Assembly (NCBI GenBank): GCA_016790635.1
Contig: JAEUOR010000027.1
Span: 1 to 56,578 of the forward strand
Source: Burkholderiales bacterium
Lineage (GTDB): Bacteria; Pseudomonadota; Gammaproteobacteria; Burkholderiales; JAEUOS01
Reading direction: 5' to 3'
Length of the DNA: 56,578 nucleotides
The notes under the pieces were generated by a model. That model was not told the DNA's origin and did not search any database. It saw only the letters and a list, made by a program, of their open reading frames with translations. Each line of letters begins with the position of its first letter. Position 1 is the stretch's first letter. Both the position numbers and the translations under genes were made by a program. Below are positions 46,202-54,423 of the stretch, one piece after another.

Positions 46202-46261
46202 TATAATCTCGGGTTGTGGTTCGTAGTGCCGGATGTCCGGCACGAATCGCAACCATTTTTT
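46202..46261 (+). promoter_or_regulatory. TATAAT box followed by a long hairpin and T-tract in the arsR leader
   Basis: TATAAT (46202-46207) is followed by an 11-bp stem (46212-46222 with 46244-46254), a 3-nt bulge, and a further 8-bp stem GTGCCGGA/TCCGGCAC (46226-46243). An A and six T residues (46256-46261) come next. This has the form of an intrinsic terminator, placed before the arsR start at 46280. It could attenuate the operon, be an operator, or produce a very short RNA. Confidence 0.6.
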
Positions 46262-46279
46262 GCGATCGGGGTCGCGTCC

Positions 46280-46639
46280 ATGCCCAAGGCCGGTACGGCG
46301 CCGGAGGATGTTTTCGAGCTCATCGGGCGTGCCGGCGAAATCGAACAGGCCTCGCGTGCGATGAAGGCGATCGCCCATCCGCTCAGGCTCAAGGTGTTGT
46401 GTCTGCTCGGCAGCGGCGAGATCGCGGTGCAGGAGATCGTGGAAGCGGTAGGGACCAGCCAGAGCAACGTCTCGCAGCACCTGGCGATCCTGCGCGACAA
46501 GAAGGTGCTGACCGCGCGCAAGGATGCGAACCGGGTCTATTACAGCATCGCCGACGGCCGCACCCTGCAGCTGGTGGCCATGATGCGCGAAGTGTTTTGC
46601 GGGGATCTCGATAATGCTGGGAAATCGACTGGAAGGTAG
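46280..46639 (+). CDS. ArsR-family transcriptional regulator
   Basis: The 119-residue winged-helix protein has IAHPLRLKVLCLLGSGEIAVQEI, the recognition helix TSQSNVSQHLAILRD and the wing KDANRVYYSIA, a classic ArsR fold. No metal-site CxC is visible; one cysteine lies near the C terminus (REVFCGD). It is followed 4 bp later by a rhodanese gene, so a thiol or sulfur signal is plausible (inference). A GTG at 46226 inside the hairpin is an alternative start. Confidence 0.85.
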   Translation: MPKAGTAPEDVFELIGRAGEIEQASRAMKAIAHPLRLKVLCLLGSGEIAVQEIVEAVGTSQSNVSQHLAILRDKKVLTARKDANRVYYSIADGRTLQLVAMMREVFCGDLDNAGKSTGR

Positions 46640-46642
46640 CTC

Positions 46643-47056
46643 GTGATCGAAACGTTCGTGATGGCAAACTGGCCGCTGATCGCGGTCGCCTTCGTCTCCG
46701 GCGCCATGCTGGTCTGGCCGGTGGTGGCGGGCTCGCGCGGCGGCGCCAAGGTCTCGACCCTGCAAGCCACGCAGTTGATCAACCAGAAGGACGCGGTGAT
46801 CATCGACGTGCGCGAGCAGGCCGAGTTCGCGCGCGGCCACATCGCCAACGCGAAGTCGTTCCCCGCCAAGCTGATCGAGGAACGGCGCGCCGAACTGGAA
46901 AAGCTCAAGGCGGCGCCGGTGATCGTCAGCTGTGACACCGGAATGCGCGCTGCCGCCGCCGCGGACAAGTTGCGCAGCCTCGGCGTGCCGGACGTCTATG
47001 TGCTGGCCGGCGGCGTCAATGCCTGGCGGGATGCCGGCCTGCCGGTCGCCAAATAG
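46643..47056 (+). CDS. Membrane-anchored rhodanese-like sulfurtransferase
   Basis: The 137-residue protein has one N-terminal transmembrane helix (LIAVAFVSGAMLVWPVV) and a rhodanese domain: IIDVREQAEFARGHI, then the active loop CDTGMR (Cys about 99) and VYVLAGGVNAW. It is in the usual place upstream of grxC and secB. Start is GTG with GGAAGG upstream. Sulfur transfer at the membrane is inferred from family. Confidence 0.92.
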   Translation: MIETFVMANWPLIAVAFVSGAMLVWPVVAGSRGGAKVSTLQATQLINQKDAVIIDVREQAEFARGHIANAKSFPAKLIEERRAELEKLKAAPVIVSCDTGMRAAAAADKLRSLGVPDVYVLAGGVNAWRDAGLPVAK

Positions 47057-47066
47057 GAGAAGCACA

Positions 47067-47339
47067 GTGCCCAAGCCTTCCGTACGCATGTTCAGCCGCG
47101 CCGGCTGCCCGTATTGTTCCGCCGCCGTCGCGCTGCTCGAGAGGAAGGGGGTCGCGGCGATCGACACCATCCGCATCGACCTCGATCCGCCGCAGCGCCA
47201 GGTCATGATCGAGGCCACCGGCCGGCGCACGGTACCGCAGATCTTCATCGGCGAACGCCATATCGGTGGTTTCGACGATCTGGATGCGCTCGATCGCGCC
47301 GGCGGGCTCGACCCGCTGCTTGCCGGAGAGCCCGGCTAA
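47067..47339 (+). CDS. grxC: Glutaredoxin 3
   Basis: The 90-residue dithiol glutaredoxin has the active site CPYC (residues 14-17), the cis-proline block RRTVPQIFIGERHIGGFDDL, and standard length. It reduces disulfides with glutathione in the cytosol. Start is GTG 47067 with AGGAG seven bases upstream, which supports this non-ATG start. It lies between rhodanese and secB. Confidence 0.94.
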   Translation: MPKPSVRMFSRAGCPYCSAAVALLERKGVAAIDTIRIDLDPPQRQVMIEATGRRTVPQIFIGERHIGGFDDLDALDRAGGLDPLLAGEPG

Positions 47340-47400
47340 CACCGACTCCATCCCGGGCGGCCACTGGTGCGCCGCCCCCAACCCTCACCAAGGAACCAAC

Positions 47401-47949
47401 ATGGCCGAATCGAACCCCGGCAACGGCGCCGCCGCACCTGCGGATGGCGCAGGCAGCAACTCGCAGGCTGACGCGGGCGTGGTCTTCAACATGCAGAAGG
47501 TGTATGTCAAGGACATGTCGATGGAGATTCCGCATGCGCCCGCCATCTTTCTCGAGACCGAGCCGCCTTCTCTGGAAACCCAGCTCAACATCGATGCGCA
47601 GAATTTCAGCGAGGCGCTCTACGAACTGGTCGTGACGGCCACCGTGACGACGCGCATCAAGGATCGGGTCGCCTTCCTGGTCGAAATGCGCCAGGCCGGC
47701 ATTTTCGAGATCCGCAACTTCCCGCAGGACCAGATGGACGCCCTTCTGGGCATCCATTGCGCCGGCACCCTGTATCCCTACCTCCGTGCCAACGTCGCCG
47801 ACATCGTGGTGCGCGCCGGGTTTCCGGCCCTGCACCTGCCGAACGTCAACTTCGAGGCCTTTTACGCGCAGCGCCTGCAGCAAATTGAGGAAGCCAAGCG
47901 CACCGGGGCTGAGCCGCCGGCAACGACCATCATCGCGCCGCAGCACTAG
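47401..47949 (+). CDS. secB: Protein-export chaperone SecB
   Basis: The 182-residue cytosolic tetramer holds preproteins unfolded for SecA. The conserved core runs QKVYVKDMSMEIPHAP, LETQLNI, and CAGTLYPYLRANVADIVVRAGFP with LPNVNFEAFY. It has an extended low-complexity N terminus of about 25 residues (Gly/Ala/Asn) and a C-terminal tail. A good ACCAAGGAACC ribosome region precedes the ATG. Confidence 0.96.
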   Translation: MAESNPGNGAAAPADGAGSNSQADAGVVFNMQKVYVKDMSMEIPHAPAIFLETEPPSLETQLNIDAQNFSEALYELVVTATVTTRIKDRVAFLVEMRQAGIFEIRNFPQDQMDALLGIHCAGTLYPYLRANVADIVVRAGFPALHLPNVNFEAFYAQRLQQIEEAKRTGAEPPATTIIAPQH

Positions 47950-47958
47950 GGCCGGGTC

Positions 47959-48414
47959 ATGCGCGCGCTGGCACCGCGTTTCCTGGCGCTTGCCGCGCTC
48001 GCCTGCGTTCCGGCGGTATGGGCCCAGAAAGGCCTGGACTTTCGTTCCGCCGGCGAAGTGGCGGTTCTCTATGACGCCCCGACCCAGCGCGGCAAGAAGC
48101 TCTACGTTGCGCCGCGCGGCATGCCTTTCGAGGTGGTGGTGTCGATCGAAGGCTGGCTCAAGGTGCGCGATCGGGCCGGCGACATGGCCTGGATCGAACG
48201 CAAGTCGGTGAGTGAGTCGCGCAGCGTCGTCGCGACCGTCCAGGCGGCGGTGCGCGAGCGCGCCGACGAGTCTGCGCCGGTATTGTTCAGCGTCGCCCCC
48301 GAGGTCGCGCTGGAACTGATCGAGGCGCCGGGTGCGGGCGCGGTGTGGGCACGCGTGCGCCACCGCGACGGTACGAGTGGTTTTGTGCGCGTCAACCAGG
48401 TCTGGGGACTGTAG
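47959..48414 (+). CDS. Exported SH3-domain protein
   Basis: The 151-residue protein has a signal peptide (FLALAALACVPAVWAQ) and two short bacterial SH3-like modules (VLYDAPTQRGKKLYVAPRG... GWLKVRDRAGDMAWIE, then VRERADESAPVLF... GFVRVNQVWGL). Such proteins are periplasmic and may bind cell-wall peptides. It lies between secB and gpsA, a position conserved in several betaproteobacteria. Exact function is unknown. Confidence 0.88.
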   Translation: MRALAPRFLALAALACVPAVWAQKGLDFRSAGEVAVLYDAPTQRGKKLYVAPRGMPFEVVVSIEGWLKVRDRAGDMAWIERKSVSESRSVVATVQAAVRERADESAPVLFSVAPEVALELIEAPGAGAVWARVRHRDGTSGFVRVNQVWGL

Positions 48415-48417
48415 CTC

Positions 48418-49407
48418 TTGGGCACGGTCGGCATCCTGGGGGGCGGCGCATGGGGCACGGCGCTGGCGATTGCGCTGGGGCGCAACGGGCGCCGGGCTGT
48501 CCTCTGGGCGCGCGAAGCCGGATTGGCTGAGGCCATGCGCGGGACGCGCGAGAACACCCTTTTCCTGAAGGGGCACGCGTTGCCTCCCGAGGTCATCCCG
48601 GTCGACGATTTTGCGCTGGCGGCCGCCTGCGATCTGGTGGTCGCAGCGCCGGCGATGGCCGGCCTGCGGCCGACCTTTGCCGCCCTGGCAGCGAGCGGCA
48701 CGAAGGCGGGCGTGATCTGGCTGTGCAAAGGGTTCGAGGCTGGCAGCGGCCTGCTGGCCCACCAGGTGGCCGAGGAAACGCTTGCCGTGCAGATGCCGCG
48801 CGGCGCATTGTCGGGGCCCAGTTTCGCCGCCGAGGTGGCGCAAGGGTTGCCGGTCGCCCTCACCCTGGCGACCACCGATCACGCTTTTGCATCTGCAGCC
48901 GCACCTCTTCTCCATGGCGGCAACCTGCGCATCTATACGAGCAACGACCTGGTCGGGGTTGAAATCGGCGGCGCGGTCAAGAACGTGATCGCGATCGCGG
49001 CCGGTATCTCCGACGGCCTGGGACTGGGCTTGAACGCGCGCGCCGCGCTGGTCACGCGCGGCTTGGCCGAGATGGCCCGCCTGGGGCGCGCCATGGGTGC
49101 CAAGCCGGAGACATTCATGGGCCTGACCGGCATGGGCGACCTGATCCTCACCACGACGGGCGACCTGTCGCGCAATCGGACCGTCGGCCGCAAGCTGGCC
49201 GAGGGAGGCGGGCTCGATGCCGTGCTGGCCGGCCTGGGCCATGTGGCCGAAGGCGTGCCAACCGCCCGCGAGACCTTGGCACTGGCCAGGCGTCACGGGG
49301 TGGAGATGCCCATCACGCAGGCGGTCTGCGCAATTCTTTTCGACGGTGTCGGTCCGCGGCAGGCCGTGACCGAACTTCTGGCACGGGATGCGCGCAGCGA
49401 AGTCTGA
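48418..49407 (+). CDS. gpsA: NAD(P)-dependent glycerol-3-phosphate dehydrogenase
   Basis: The 329-residue enzyme makes sn-glycerol 3-phosphate for phospholipids. It has the Rossmann motif [14 protein letters not shown], the active-site block [16 protein letters not shown]-like [18 protein letters not shown], and [22 protein letters not shown] 48418 is the only start that retains the complete N-terminal strand, 3 bp after the SH3 gene. Confidence 0.94.
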   Translation: MGTVGILGGGAWGTALAIALGRNGRRAVLWAREAGLAEAMRGTRENTLFLKGHALPPEVIPVDDFALAAACDLVVAAPAMAGLRPTFAALAASGTKAGVIWLCKGFEAGSGLLAHQVAEETLAVQMPRGALSGPSFAAEVAQGLPVALTLATTDHAFASAAAPLLHGGNLRIYTSNDLVGVEIGGAVKNVIAIAAGISDGLGLGLNARAALVTRGLAEMARLGRAMGAKPETFMGLTGMGDLILTTTGDLSRNRTVGRKLAEGGGLDAVLAGLGHVAEGVPTARETLALARRHGVEMPITQAVCAILFDGVGPRQAVTELLARDARSEV

Positions 49408-49436
49408 GGCGTCTTGCGCGCGGGCAGCGCCTGCGT

Positions 49437-49913
49437 CTACGTGATGCTGTCGGCCGCTCCTGCAAAGCCGGTCTGACGCCATGCTTCCATCACCACGACC
49501 GCGACGGCATTGGACAGGTTGAGGCTGCGATTGCCCGCCCGCATCGGGATGGTCAGGCGTTGTGCCGCCGCGAATTCGTCCAGCACCGCATCGGGCAGGC
49601 CGCGCGTCTCCGGCCCGAAGACGAAGGCGTCGCCAGCGCGAAACCGGGCATCGCTGTAGCGCCGCGCGTTGCGCGTCGACAGGGCGTAGGTCCGATTGAG
49701 GTCAAGCCCTGCGCGGCATGCGGCCCAGTCGCGATGCACGGTGAGGCTTGCATACTCGTGATAGTCGAGGCCCGCGCGGCGCAACTGCTTGTCCTCGAGG
49801 CGAAACCCGAGCGGCTCGATCAGGTGCAGTCGCGCACCGGTATTGGCGGCCAGGCGGATGACGTTGCCGGTGTTGGGCGGAATCTCCGGCTGATAGAGGA
49901 CGATGTGGAACAA
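49437..49913 (-). CDS. trmL: tRNA (cytidine/uridine-34 2'-O)-methyltransferase
   Basis: The 158-residue SPOUT enzyme modifies the wobble base of tRNA-Leu. The N-terminal block is FHIVLYQPEIPPNTGNVIRL, and the knot has FGPETRGLP and IPMRAGNRSLNLSNAVAVV. The start codon is TTG: the conserved sequence begins exactly there, and no ATG or GTG fits. GAGG lies just upstream, 14 bp after the cnoX stop. It is convergent with gpsA. Confidence 0.94.
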   Translation of the reverse strand: MFHIVLYQPEIPPNTGNVIRLAANTGARLHLIEPLGFRLEDKQLRRAGLDYHEYASLTVHRDWAACRAGLDLNRTYALSTRNARRYSDARFRAGDAFVFGPETRGLPDAVLDEFAAAQRLTIPMRAGNRSLNLSNAVAVVVMEAWRQTGFAGAADSIT

Positions 49914-49927
49914 CCTCGCCGTCGCTC

Positions 49928-50935
49928 CTAGTTGAGCGCGCTCGCGAGCTTGCGACGCCAGGTCGAGACCAGGTCGGCGGCGGCCTCATTGTCAGCCAGG
50001 AGGTTGAAGGTGTTGATCATCGCGCGACGCGCGCCCTGTTCGTTCCAGTTGCGGTCACGCGTCACGATATGGAGGAGGTGCTCGAGCCCGGCCTCGAAAG
50101 CACCTTCGGCGATCAGGGCATGCGCCAGGTCGAAGCGCAGCTTGTGATCGGCCGGGTTGGCGGCCAGCGCGCGCTCGAGTTCTTCGGTCGCGGGCAGGTC
50201 ACGCACGGCATCGAGCGCCTGGACACGCGCCTTGAGGGAATCCAGCCGCCCCGCGCGGTCGCGCTCCTCCGGCGTAAGCTCGATGGCGGCCAGGCGTGCT
50301 GCTGCGGCCTCCATGCGTTCCGCGGCGATCTCGAGTTCGGCAGCGTCAAGGCGCGCGTCTGTGAGTGCCGGGTCGAGCTTGAGTGCCTCCTCGAGTGTGG
50401 CCAGTGCTCCCTCGAGATCGCCGCGTTCGGCACGCGCGAGCGCCTCGGCGTGCTTGCCGGCCGCAGGACTCGGAGGCGGCGCCGGAGCGGCACTGGCGGT
50501 TTCGGCGAGCGCACGCGCGGCATCCGGCAGAGCCTGCGCGAAGACCTTCATGACCTGCTCGAAAAACTGGCGCACCTGTCCTTCCGGCTTGGCGCCCATG
50601 AACTGCGCTGCGATCTGCCCGCCGACTAAGGCAGCGACCATGGGGATGCTGCGCACGCCGAAGGCCTGCGACAGGCCCATGTTCTCGTCAGAGTTGATCT
50701 TGACGACCTTGATCCTGCCGGCGAACTCGGCGGCCAGCTTTTCGAGCACCGGCGACAGTGCGCGGCAGGGCCCGCACCAGGGGGCCCAGAAGTCGATGAC
50801 CACAGGCATGCGCATCGATGTTTCCATGACTTCCGCATCGAATGTCGACTCGGTGACGTCGGTGACGGGCGCGGTACCGGCGGCTGGCGCCGCCGATGCG
50901 GGAGCCGAGGAAGAAGAAGCGGCAAGAATGGACAT
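49928..50935 (-). CDS. cnoX: Thioredoxin-TPR co-chaperone CnoX (YbbN)
   Basis: The 335-residue protein has an N-terminal thioredoxin domain with a full WCGPC active site (residue about 52) and FGVRSIPMVA. An Ala/Pro linker near residue 150 leads to a TPR-like helical region (AERGDLEGALATLEEALKLDP and others). CnoX holds unfolding proteins under hypochlorite stress and hands them to GroEL. The E. coli homologue has lost its redox cysteines, whereas this one keeps CGPC. It precedes trmL. Confidence 0.9.
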   Translation of the reverse strand: MSILAASSSSAPASAAPAAGTAPVTDVTESTFDAEVMETSMRMPVVIDFWAPWCGPCRALSPVLEKLAAEFAGRIKVVKINSDENMGLSQAFGVRSIPMVAALVGGQIAAQFMGAKPEGQVRQFFEQVMKVFAQALPDAARALAETASAAPAPPPSPAAGKHAEALARAERGDLEGALATLEEALKLDPALTDARLDAAELEIAAERMEAAAARLAAIELTPEERDRAGRLDSLKARVQALDAVRDLPATEELERALAANPADHKLRFDLAHALIAEGAFEAGLEHLLHIVTRDRNWNEQGARRAMINTFNLLADNEAAADLVSTWRRKLASALN

Positions 50936-51039
50936 GGCTGGGCGGGGCGTCGGGATAGGCCCCTCAAGGGTGAGAAGCGTGGCGGACCAGGCTTGAAGAT
51001 GGGGGCGGAAGCGGCAGTACCAAGCCGCGGGCGCGAATT

Positions 51040-51744
51040 CTATTCCATGGGGTGAGGCAGTGCGCGTGCGACGACCCAGTTGACCACGCGGACCGCGCCC
51101 GCCGCCTTGACGACAGCGGCGATCTCGGCCAGCGTCGCGCCAGTTGTCATGACGTCATCCACGACGGCGACGGCCAGGCCGTCGAAGCGGCGCGTCGCGG
51201 CAAAAGCCCCCTTCACGTTGCGTGCGCGTTCATCCGGTTTGAGGCGGGCCTGTGGCGTGGTGTCGCGCACGCGTGCCAGGGCGGTCGCTGCTACGGGCAC
51301 GCCGAAGCGCTGACCCAGGTGCCTGGCAAGTTCCAGCGACTGGTTGAAACCACGCTCGGCCAGGCGCTCGCGCGAAAGTGGTGGAACGATCATGAGGTCT
51401 GGGCGGGAGGCGAGGCCATGCCGTTCCACCACGTCCCCCAGGAAACCCGCCAGCGGTGCAGCCAGCCCCAGGGCAGCGTGATACTTGAGGGCCGCCACCA
51501 TGCGGTCGGCCGGCCAGGCGTAGACCAACGCGGCCAGGCTGGCATCGTAGGCCGGTGCGGCGGACAGACACGTCCCGCAGGTGGCGCCCGCCGGTGTCGG
51601 CAGGGCGCAAAGCGGGCAATTCGCCGCTCCGCTCGCGGGCAGGTCGGCCACACACTGCCTGCACAAGCTGTCCGGCGTGGCGCTGCCGCACAGCCAGCAA
51701 TCCTGCTCGCCCAGGAGGCGCATGGCACGCGACAGGAGACCCAT
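51040..51744 (-). CDS. comF: ComF-family phosphoribosyltransferase-like protein
   Basis: The 234-residue protein has an N-terminal double zinc-ribbon (CWLCG, CRQC, CPLC, CGTC) and a type I phosphoribosyltransferase domain with the PRPP loop VAVVDDVMTTGATL and the family block RLAERGFNQSLELA. ComF proteins act in DNA uptake/competence in some bacteria; the enzymatic role is uncertain. It diverges from bioC and leads the comF-cnoX-trmL strand. Confidence 0.88.
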   Translation of the reverse strand: MGLLSRAMRLLGEQDCWLCGSATPDSLCRQCVADLPASGAANCPLCALPTPAGATCGTCLSAAPAYDASLAALVYAWPADRMVAALKYHAALGLAAPLAGFLGDVVERHGLASRPDLMIVPPLSRERLAERGFNQSLELARHLGQRFGVPVAATALARVRDTTPQARLKPDERARNVKGAFAATRRFDGLAVAVVDDVMTTGATLAEIAAVVKAAGAVRVVNWVVARALPHPME

Positions 51745-51849
51745 GATGGACTTGGGATTGGCGGCACAGACAGAGCCGGGGCGGTGATTGTGCCGTTACT
51801 CTGGAAAATCCGCGGTGGGCACGATCAGGCGCGCCGCTAGAATGCCGGC

Positions 51850-52740
51850 ATGTCCGGCGACCGTGACCCGCCTTTCTTCGCTGATCGGCGCGCGTTGCGC
51901 CTCAATTTCGAGAAGGCCGCGACGACGTTCACGAGCGCCGATGCGCTGCATCGCGAGATCGGTTCGCGCATGGCAGAGCGCCTGGAACTGGTCAAGCTGG
52001 AGCCGGCCTGGATCGTCGACCTGGGTTGTGGCATCGGCGCGGATTTTCCGGCCCTGGCGCGGCGTTTCCCCCGCGCATCGATCATGGGTGTCGACTTCGC
52101 AGTCGCGATGGCGCGCCGTGCCGCGCCGGCCTTGCCTGCCTGGCAGCGCTGGCTCACACGCAACAGACCCAAGGCAGTCTGCGCCGACATGGCTGCACTG
52201 CCGTTGGCCACAAACGGATTCGAACTCGCCTGGTCCAACCTGGCTCTGCACTGGCTGGACGATCCGGAACCGGCCGTGCGCGAAGCGCAGCGCATCCTTT
52301 GCCCCGGGGGCTTGTTCATGTTCAGCAGCCTGGGCCCGGACACGCTCGGAGAGCTGCGGGATGTGTGCCGGGAAGCGCTCGGCAGCGGGGTCCATGTACG
52401 CAGTTTCATTGACCTGCATGACCTGGGCGACCTGCTCGGGCGCGCAGGGTTCGCCGCGCCGGTCATGGACATGGAGCGCATCACGCTGACCTACCCCGAC
52501 GCTGCCGGGCTTGTCGCGGACCTGCGCAAGAGCGGATCGGGCAACGCGATGCGCGGTCGCTCGCGTGGGCTCCTGTCGCGGGCGGCCGGCCAGCGTTTTG
52601 CCGGAGCGGCGCAGAGGGCGATGCGCGACGGCCGGCTCGCCGTGACCTTCGAGGTCATTTACGGCCACGCCTGGAAGGGCGCGCCCCGGCGAACCGCGTC
52701 CGGGGATGCCATCGTCAATTTCATCCCGCGGCGCAAATAG
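51850..52740 (+). CDS. bioC: Malonyl-ACP O-methyltransferase-like protein
   Basis: The 296-residue SAM-dependent methyltransferase has motif I IVDLGCGIGADF (about residue 56), the acid of motif II in IMGVDFA, and LAWSNLALHWLDDP, a BioC-typical block. The C-terminal FEVIYGHAWKG also matches. BioC masks malonyl-ACP as its methyl ester so biotin's pimelate moiety can be built. No other biotin gene is adjacent. It diverges from comF, a common betaproteobacterial layout. Confidence 0.85.
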   Translation: MSGDRDPPFFADRRALRLNFEKAATTFTSADALHREIGSRMAERLELVKLEPAWIVDLGCGIGADFPALARRFPRASIMGVDFAVAMARRAAPALPAWQRWLTRNRPKAVCADMAALPLATNGFELAWSNLALHWLDDPEPAVREAQRILCPGGLFMFSSLGPDTLGELRDVCREALGSGVHVRSFIDLHDLGDLLGRAGFAAPVMDMERITLTYPDAAGLVADLRKSGSGNAMRGRSRGLLSRAAGQRFAGAAQRAMRDGRLAVTFEVIYGHAWKGAPRRTASGDAIVNFIPRRK

Positions 52741-52839
52741 GCGCCGGTTTCCAGCCCAGATCACGCCTTTTCGAGTCGCGCTTGCGCGCGAAGATTGCGC
52801 TTGCCGAATTGCGCACGCGCGTCACTCGTCGGAGCCTCC

Positions 52840-54126
52840 ATGCACGCCGCCATCCACACTGAATCGAACCCCCTCCTGCCGACGGCGCTGATCCCCACCA
52901 CCGGCGACATGGCGCTCATCTCGCGCCAGCCCATCGTCGATGCCAAGCGCGCCATCGTCGGCTACGAACTGCTGCACCGGCGGCGCTCGGGCCCCGGCGT
53001 GATCGACGAAGACCCCGCCCTCGGGCCGGCGATGGTTTTCAACGCGCTCTCCAATCTGGGCAGCGAGACGTTGTTTTCCTCCAAGCTGGCCTTCGTCAAC
53101 TGTACCCACGACAGCCTGCAAGGGGTGCATCTGGAGATCGTGGACCCGGAACACCTTGTCCTGGACGTGCCGGCGGTGGAAGGCAACGACGCGACGCGCA
53201 TCGGCGAACTCACCGAGACCTTGGGCGATTTGCGCCTGCGCGGCTACCGGTTGGCATTTGGCGCCTTCGTGCTGACCCGCCCTTACGCCGCATGGTGCGA
53301 GCAAGCGGCGTTCATCCGTATCGATGTGCGCAAGCTCAAGCCCGAGACCCTGCCGCAGGCGGTCCGCATCGCCCTGGTGCACCAGCACGCCCGCGTCATC
53401 GCCGAAAAGGTCGAGTCCGCCGCCGAGTTCGAGAAGCTGGCGGGCCTGGGTGTCAAGCTGTTCCAGGGCTACTACTTCGAGCGACCCTCGTCGATCGCCG
53501 CCAAGCTGGCCAACCCCGCCTACAGCACCGTCATCCAGTTGCTGAACCTGGTGCGCCAGGAGGCCGACCCGACGACCATCGAGGCCCTGCTCAAGCGCGA
53601 CCCGACCTTGTCCTACAAGCTACTTCGCTACATCAACTCGGCCGGCTTCGGACTGGGCTGCGAAGTCACCTCGTTTCGCCACGCGGTCATGATCCTGGGC
53701 CTGAAGAAGCTGTTTCGCTGGGCTGCGCTGCTGTTGACGACCATCAAGAGCAGCACGGTGCCGCCTCTGGTCGCGGGTTTCGCGGTCACGCGGGCGCGCT
53801 TCATGGAGTTGCTGGCCGCCGAGTGCCTGCCGGAAGAGGACTGCGACAACGCGTTCCTGGCCGGCGTCTTCTCGATGCTCGACGTGATGCTGGGTGTGCC
53901 GATGGAAAAGGCACTCGAGAATCTGGCGCTGCCGCCCGATATCGGCGAAGCGCTCCTGGAACGCTCAGGCCTGCTGGCGCCGTTTTTGTCGCTGGCCGAG
54001 GCCTGCGAGGTGGCCGACGGTGTGGAACTGGCAGAAGCCGCACGCTCGTTGCAACTCAGCAATGAGCAGATCAATCGCGCCCAGCTTGCGGCTCTCGTCT
54101 GGGCCGAACAGTTCAGCGACCCCTGA
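52840..54126 (+). CDS. EAL-HDOD signalling protein (degenerate EAL)
   Basis: The 428-residue protein has an N-terminal EAL-type barrel (ISRQPIVDAKRAIVGYELLHRR) in which the EAL signature is replaced by ELL and downstream metal ligands are incomplete, so cyclic-di-GMP hydrolysis is doubtful. A C-terminal HDOD domain follows (DPTLSYKLLRYINSAGFGL, RHAVMILGLKKLFRWAALLL). GGAG precedes ATG 52840. YuxH-type proteins of this form act in signalling, probably as binding platforms. Confidence 0.88.
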   Translation: MHAAIHTESNPLLPTALIPTTGDMALISRQPIVDAKRAIVGYELLHRRRSGPGVIDEDPALGPAMVFNALSNLGSETLFSSKLAFVNCTHDSLQGVHLEIVDPEHLVLDVPAVEGNDATRIGELTETLGDLRLRGYRLAFGAFVLTRPYAAWCEQAAFIRIDVRKLKPETLPQAVRIALVHQHARVIAEKVESAAEFEKLAGLGVKLFQGYYFERPSSIAAKLANPAYSTVIQLLNLVRQEADPTTIEALLKRDPTLSYKLLRYINSAGFGLGCEVTSFRHAVMILGLKKLFRWAALLLTTIKSSTVPPLVAGFAVTRARFMELLAAECLPEEDCDNAFLAGVFSMLDVMLGVPMEKALENLALPPDIGEALLERSGLLAPFLSLAEACEVADGVELAEAARSLQLSNEQINRAQLAALVWAEQFSDP

Positions 54127-54423
54127 TCCGGCGCGCGGCGCCGGGCATGTACCTGGCGCGCTGACGCGCGAAGCGACGCACCGGCGAATCTCGCGGCTGC
54201 CACGGCTGGCGGCAGGTCATGCACGGCGCATTCCCGTCCCGTCAGGGCACGTGACGCGCTCGTTTCCTGGCGGTCCCTGTCAGGCGCGCGCGTTGCTATA
54301 ATTCACCGGTTAATTTGGTCGCAAGCCTCTCCGCCCGGTGCCGTTGGCCCCGGTGCGCGTGGCAGTTTGGGCGGTCAGGACAATCGCGCGGAAACGAACG
54401 AATCCGGCAGTTGAAACGAGGAC
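54127..54423 (+). promoter_or_regulatory. Gap upstream of coxB with promoter and structured leader
   Basis: A perfect 7-bp hairpin CCGGCGC-GCG-GCGCCGG (54128-54144) stands right after the HDOD stop but lacks a T-tract. An extended -10 TGCTATAAT (54294-54302) is the only strong promoter element, giving a leader of about 115 nt. In the leader CCGCCC (54331-54336) can pair with GGGCGG (54369-54374). No gene is seen in the gap. Confidence 0.5.

Noticed and set aside
47245..49482. 745-codon open frame antisense to secB and gpsA
   Set aside because: It crosses several well-supported genes on the other strand and has no recognisable domain.
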